Source: Scytalidium lignicola (lineage: Eukaryota; Ascomycota; Leotiomycetes). Taken from it: 64,000 nucleotides of DNA. The stretch spans positions 186,001-250,000 of the forward strand of contig NCSJ02000012.1 in NCBI GenBank assembly GCA_002812745.2. The letters run 5' to 3'. Of the stretch, positions 60,325-64,000 are shown piece after piece. The notes under the pieces are model-generated. The model had not been told where the DNA came from and made no database searches. It saw nothing but the letters and a program-made list of their open reading frames with translations. Every line of letters starts with the position of its first letter. The stretch's first letter is position 1. The position numbers and the translations under genes were made by a program.

Positions 60325-61611
60325 ATGCGATTAATTAAGCAAAATATTGAACGAGATGGTTCCGGCACCATCACACTCTTCCCTGAAGAGCCAGAGGATA
60401 TGGTACGCCTACATGACATCATCAGTCCCTAAACGCCTCTGTTAAAAGGAGTCACTTCAAAAAGTTCAATCTAACATCCACATGCAAAGTGGCACGCCTA
60501 CAACCTCATAGCTGCAAATGACCTCCTCCGCGCCTCTGCAATCCGCCGAGTGACAACCGAGTCTTCCACCGGCAGCACATCGTCCACTCGGGTCCACATA
60601 ACCCTGTTGATCCGCGTCACCTCCATAGACTTCGACCCCCAGGCTGGTCAATTACACGTCAGCGGACGCGTAGCAGAAGAGAATAAGTGGGTAAAGGTAG
60701 GAGCATATCACACACTCGACCTTGAACTACAGAGAAACTTTACGCTGGAGAAGAGTGAGGGATGGGATTCGATCGCACTCGACGTGGTCCGAGAGGCCAT
60801 TAAACAGGATAAGGAGGGTACAGTGCCGGCCGTAGTGATGCAGGAGGGATTAGCGAATATATGTTTGATTACGGAGCATCAGACGATCCTGAAGCAGAGG
60901 ATCGAGAGTGGAATACCGAGGAAACGATCTGGACGGTCTGCAGAACATGACAAAGGATTGGAAAAGTTCTATCAGGTCACGTTGGAAACTCTAACTAGGC
61001 ATGTGGATATTACATTGCCCAGGCCGTTATTGTTGGCGAGTCCGGGATTCACAGCAGCTGGATTTCAGAAATACATTATTGATGAAGCTACGAGGACGGG
61101 GAACAAGGCATTGCTGGCGAACAAGAGCAATTTTATAGTTGTGCATTGCAGTTCAGGACACGTGCACAGCTTGAATGAGATTCTGAAGAGTCCCGAGGTG
61201 CTATCCAAGTTAAAGGACACAAAGTACGCGAGGGAGACGAGATATATGGACGATTTTATGACGCTTCTCCGGAAAGATGATGGGAGGGCTTGGTATGGGC
61301 CTTCTGAGGTCGAGAAAGCTGTAGAGAAGGGCGCGGTGGGTCGTGGTGGAGGTGTGCTGCTTATAAGCAATGCTCTATTTCGGAGCCAAGAGATAGGAAC
61401 GAGGAAACGGTGGGTTAAGCTTGTGGATCAGGTTAGAGAGGAGGGCGGGGAAGCGAGAGTCTTGAGCAGTGATCACGAGAGTGGAAAGAGGCTTGAAGGA
61501 TTAGGGGGCATCGCAGCGATATTAACGTTTCCTATTGAGGATCTCGATGAGGATGAGGATAATGAAGGTCGTGGTGAAGTTAATGAGACCAATCAAGAGA
61601 TGATAATATGA
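60325..61611 (+). CDS. DOM34: DOM34/Pelota ribosome rescue factor
   Basis: eRF1-like protein that, with Hbs1, splits stalled ribosomes in no-go and non-stop decay. Exons 60325-60402 and 60490-61611 give 399 residues. The first exon encodes MRLIKQNIERDGSGTITLFP and EEPEDM, and the splice continues as WHAYNLIAANDLLRASAIRR, exactly the Pelota N-terminus. The eRF1-1-like domain (to about residue 130) lacks a GGQ motif, as expected. The central domain includes AVVMQEGLANICLITEHQTI and KFYQVTLETL, and the C-terminal domain has GPSEVEKAVEKGAVG and VLLISNALFRS. The tail is acidic (IEDLDEDEDNEGRG). Confidence 0.95.
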
Positions 61612-62859
61612 GATGATGGTTCCAGATATTCCCAAGGTGGTCGTTGATGTGGAAATGAATATATACCAACATCTAAGAGATTCCCAACAGTCTAGGACAT
61701 CTAGGAAGGGCTGGGCTCGAAGGATTCGAAACATTTTGACGGCAGTACAAGCTATATTCGAAATAATAACCAATTACTCAAAGCCGTGGATCCGGAAACC
61801 GGATCACTTTCATATGTATCTAACCGGATGGGATAAAATATTGTACCCAGGAGGTCAAGGACAGAGATGCAGAGACATGAGAATAATGATGCTTGGTCTT
61901 AATCAGACTAGACGACCAAAACTAGTTCAGCGATTGCACTGTAACTTTACAGTTTCCTGTATCCTCTACTTGCAGATCATTTGCTGGAAGATTGGACCTT
62001 GCATGGATTTGAGTTTTCACTATCAAATCAAAGTCTACAACGTCTATACGAATGACAACAATAAAGAGACATTACGCGTTGCTTCGTAACGGACTAACTA
62101 TATATGTGGAGCAGCACAAGAGAAAGCGAGCCTATAGTTAAGAAGATTGAATCTCCTGAGACGCAAAAATACAACCAGTAGTAACAATAGTGGAAGTACC
62201 AAAGTGTGTAGTAATTTATAGTAGTACGGTAGCTGGTAGTAACCGTCACAGACAAGCATTTAGACGATCAAAGAATCAAGCTTTTTGGATCCAGGCACGC
62301 AGGAAGCGAAATGAGCAAGCGTACGGAGTATGCAAAACAAACCAACCAACCACGATGGATGACAAACCAGGAGGATTCCTCATTGTTACTGTACAATGAC
62401 ACCTCGATGATTCCAACGAACCCATTATTAGAGTATTACTCTATTGCTGTATTCTTGTCTTACACACAAAATGGCCACTCAACAGCCACACAGCGCCTCC
62501 ACTGAATGAACCCGTCATGTTGCTATTTTCGTCGCAAGGCCCTGGGGCAGTGCAGGAAACGCGAAGTCTCGAACACGCCCCCTGGCTCGATTTGGGGTCT
62601 GCGCAACGTCGTCTCGACTAAAGCTAGATTTGACACCCAGACAGTTTCATCGCAACTCTGACTTGCTTCTACCTCCATCTGACTGGATGCACCAGTGCCC
62701 GTTCGCTGCAAAACCCTTGACTATAGCGGCCTCTCTATGGTTTCATTAGCTTCAATCAAACACCCGGAATGGGCGTTGCCGGTGGCAGTAGATGCACCGC
62801 GGTGGATGAACGGTGGTCCAGAATACGGGGTCGGCGATGCTCAGCATCTTTAGTGCTGC
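61612..62859. other. Intergenic region, no gene recognised
   Basis: About 1.25 kb after DOM34. A 158-codon frame (61613-62089) and shorter ones give no family resemblance. Lying directly downstream of DOM34, the first part is probably its 3' UTR. Confidence 0.45.
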
Positions 62860-63130
62860 ATAATCTTGCTCTCTCTTTTTGCTGGAATCTCCAACTTCTC
62901 TATTTTCCTTTTCATCCATTCTTCTTTCTGCTGCTGCGCATTCGAGGGCTACTGGCTAGCAATCATTTGCCTGNCCTAGGGTCTCTCTTTTCTCTTCTCT
63001 TCGTCATCACCTTATTTCTTCTCTTCGTAATACTGGCTATTATTCAAATACTTAGTAGCCCTTTGACAGGGACTTTTATTCNTTTTTTTGTCTATTCCTT
63101 CTCTTTCCACTCTTTCTCTTTGTTTTAACG
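62860..63130. promoter_or_regulatory. Pyrimidine-rich promoter region of the GH76 gene
   Basis: About 270 bp dominated by CT-rich runs (CTCTCTTTTTGC, TTCTCTTTGTTTTAACG), ending 100 bp before the ATG. Such CT tracts are typical of strong fungal promoters. Two N characters (62974 and 63082) fall here. Confidence 0.5.
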
Positions 63131-63229
63131 TCTCTGGGATTCTTCCCGCCTTAAACGACTCGTGAAATCCTCTCGTTACTCCGGAAGTATACAGAAAATT
63201 AGAGTGTAAAAAACAAACACACCATCAAG

Positions 63230-64000
63230 ATGCAACTCTCTAGACTACTATGGCCGGCGGCCTTGATACAAGCAGTATGCGGTATACAACTTGATGTCAC
63301 CTCCCCTGGTATGTAATACCCCTCGTACTTCGAAATATTCTCAAGCCCAAACATGCTAATGGAAGTACCCAACATACAGCCTCCATTAAGAGTGCAGCAA
63401 GCACAGTCGCTTTTGATATGATGTCCTATTATAATGGAAACCAGACTGTATGTCTCAAACCCATTACTCGTCAACCTTGCGATTCCAACTAACCACTTCA
63501 TCAGGGCCAAGTCCCCGGTTTACTACCACCGCCTCTCTTCTGGTGGGAAGGAGGAGGAATGTTCATGACCCTGATAGATTACTGGCGCTACACCGGCGAC
63601 AGTTCCTACAATGATGCTGTCTCGGAAGCGCTACTATTCCAAGTTGGTCCCGATCGAGATTTCATGCCTCCTAACCAGACGAAGGACGAAGGGAATGATG
63701 ACCAAGGGTTCTGGGGCATGGCAGCCATGCTGGCAGCAGAGACAAATTTCCCAAATCCGCCACCAGACCAACCACAGTGGCTTGCACTAGCTCAAGCTGT
63801 GTTCAATGAGATGGTTGGTCGATGGGACACTACTACTTGTGGTGGTGGACTACGGTGGCAGATCTTCCAGTTCAACAATGGGTTCACGTACAAGAACAGC
63901 ATTGCGAACGGGTGTTTCTTTAACATTGCATCTAGGCTGGCGCGGTATACGGGGAATCAGACCTACGCGGACTGGGCGACCACGATTTGGGATTGGGAGA
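63230..64000 (+). CDS. Mannan endo-1,6-alpha-mannosidase, DFG5/DCW1 family (GH76), partial at the right edge
   Basis: Cell-wall enzyme thought to link GPI proteins to glucan by processing the GPI mannose core. Exons 63230-63308, 63380-63447 and 63505 onward; the last runs off the window. A signal peptide ([20 protein letters not shown]) leads into [20 protein letters not shown], typical of the family. GH76 blocks are [31 protein letters not shown], the catalytic Asp region [16 protein letters not shown] and [17 protein letters not shown]. The GPI anchor signal expected at the C-terminus is outside the window. Confidence 0.94.

Noticed and set aside
61613..62089. 158-codon frame just after DOM34
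   Set aside because: It begins at the DOM34 stop, has no family resemblance and probably lies in the 3' UTR.

Overview
The window is nuclear DNA of a filamentous ascomycete (Pezizomycotina). The evidence is dense protein genes on both strands, introns mostly of 45-90 nt with GTRNGT donors and CTAAC/GCTAAT-type branch sites, and a typical filamentous-fungal gene set: creC, an RTA1-like protein, a Dfg5/Dcw1 GH76 enzyme, a Zn2Cys6 regulator, a cytochrome P450 and a long fungal NOT4. A Leotiomycete-like host is my inference and is not proven by the sequence. I rebuilt the gene models by hand from splice sites and reading phase. Where I give a protein length, the summed exons are a multiple of three.

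Layout. 0.2-7 kb: NOT4 (-) diverges from the 30 kDa complex I subunit (+). 8-14.5 kb: an NPC1/NCR1 sterol transporter and an NMN adenylyltransferase, both (-). 16-21.8 kb: a UFD4/TRIP12-type HECT ubiquitin ligase (+). 22.4-24 kb: a CUE/DUF1771/SMR protein of the Cue2 type (+). 24.3-27.1 kb: BCKDH E1-alpha (-) diverges from COQ5 (+). 27.5-30 kb: a DUF2433 phosphoesterase-like protein with an RGG tail (-). 30.7-35.6 kb: GEM1/Miro (-) diverges from creC (+). 36.1-36.4 kb: a small TA-flanked inverted-repeat element, then a U6 snRNA gene that appears to be split by a 50-nt spliceosomal intron. 37-44 kb: an RTA1-like membrane protein, an unknown protein, a RapZ-C-domain protein, a Zn2Cys6 regulator and the SUMO ligase NSE2/MMS21. 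45.8-51.3 kb: a secreted type-B carboxylesterase and a P450 with an in-frame stop before its haem motif. 51.8-61.6 kb: importin KAP123, an unknown charged protein, an aldo/keto reductase and DOM34/Pelota. The right edge cuts a DFG5/DCW1 endomannosidase gene.

The genes are mostly unrelated housekeeping functions and there are no operons. Several share themes: mitochondria (complex I subunit, GEM1, BCKDH, COQ5), ubiquitin/SUMO (NOT4, UFD4, CreC, NSE2), and stalled-ribosome surveillance (NOT4, the Cue2-like protein, DOM34).

The sequence contains seven single N characters, five of them next to homopolymer runs. In three genes (NOT4, UFD4 and the P450) dropping the N restores the reading frame, so these are assembly or base-calling marks and not biological frameshifts.
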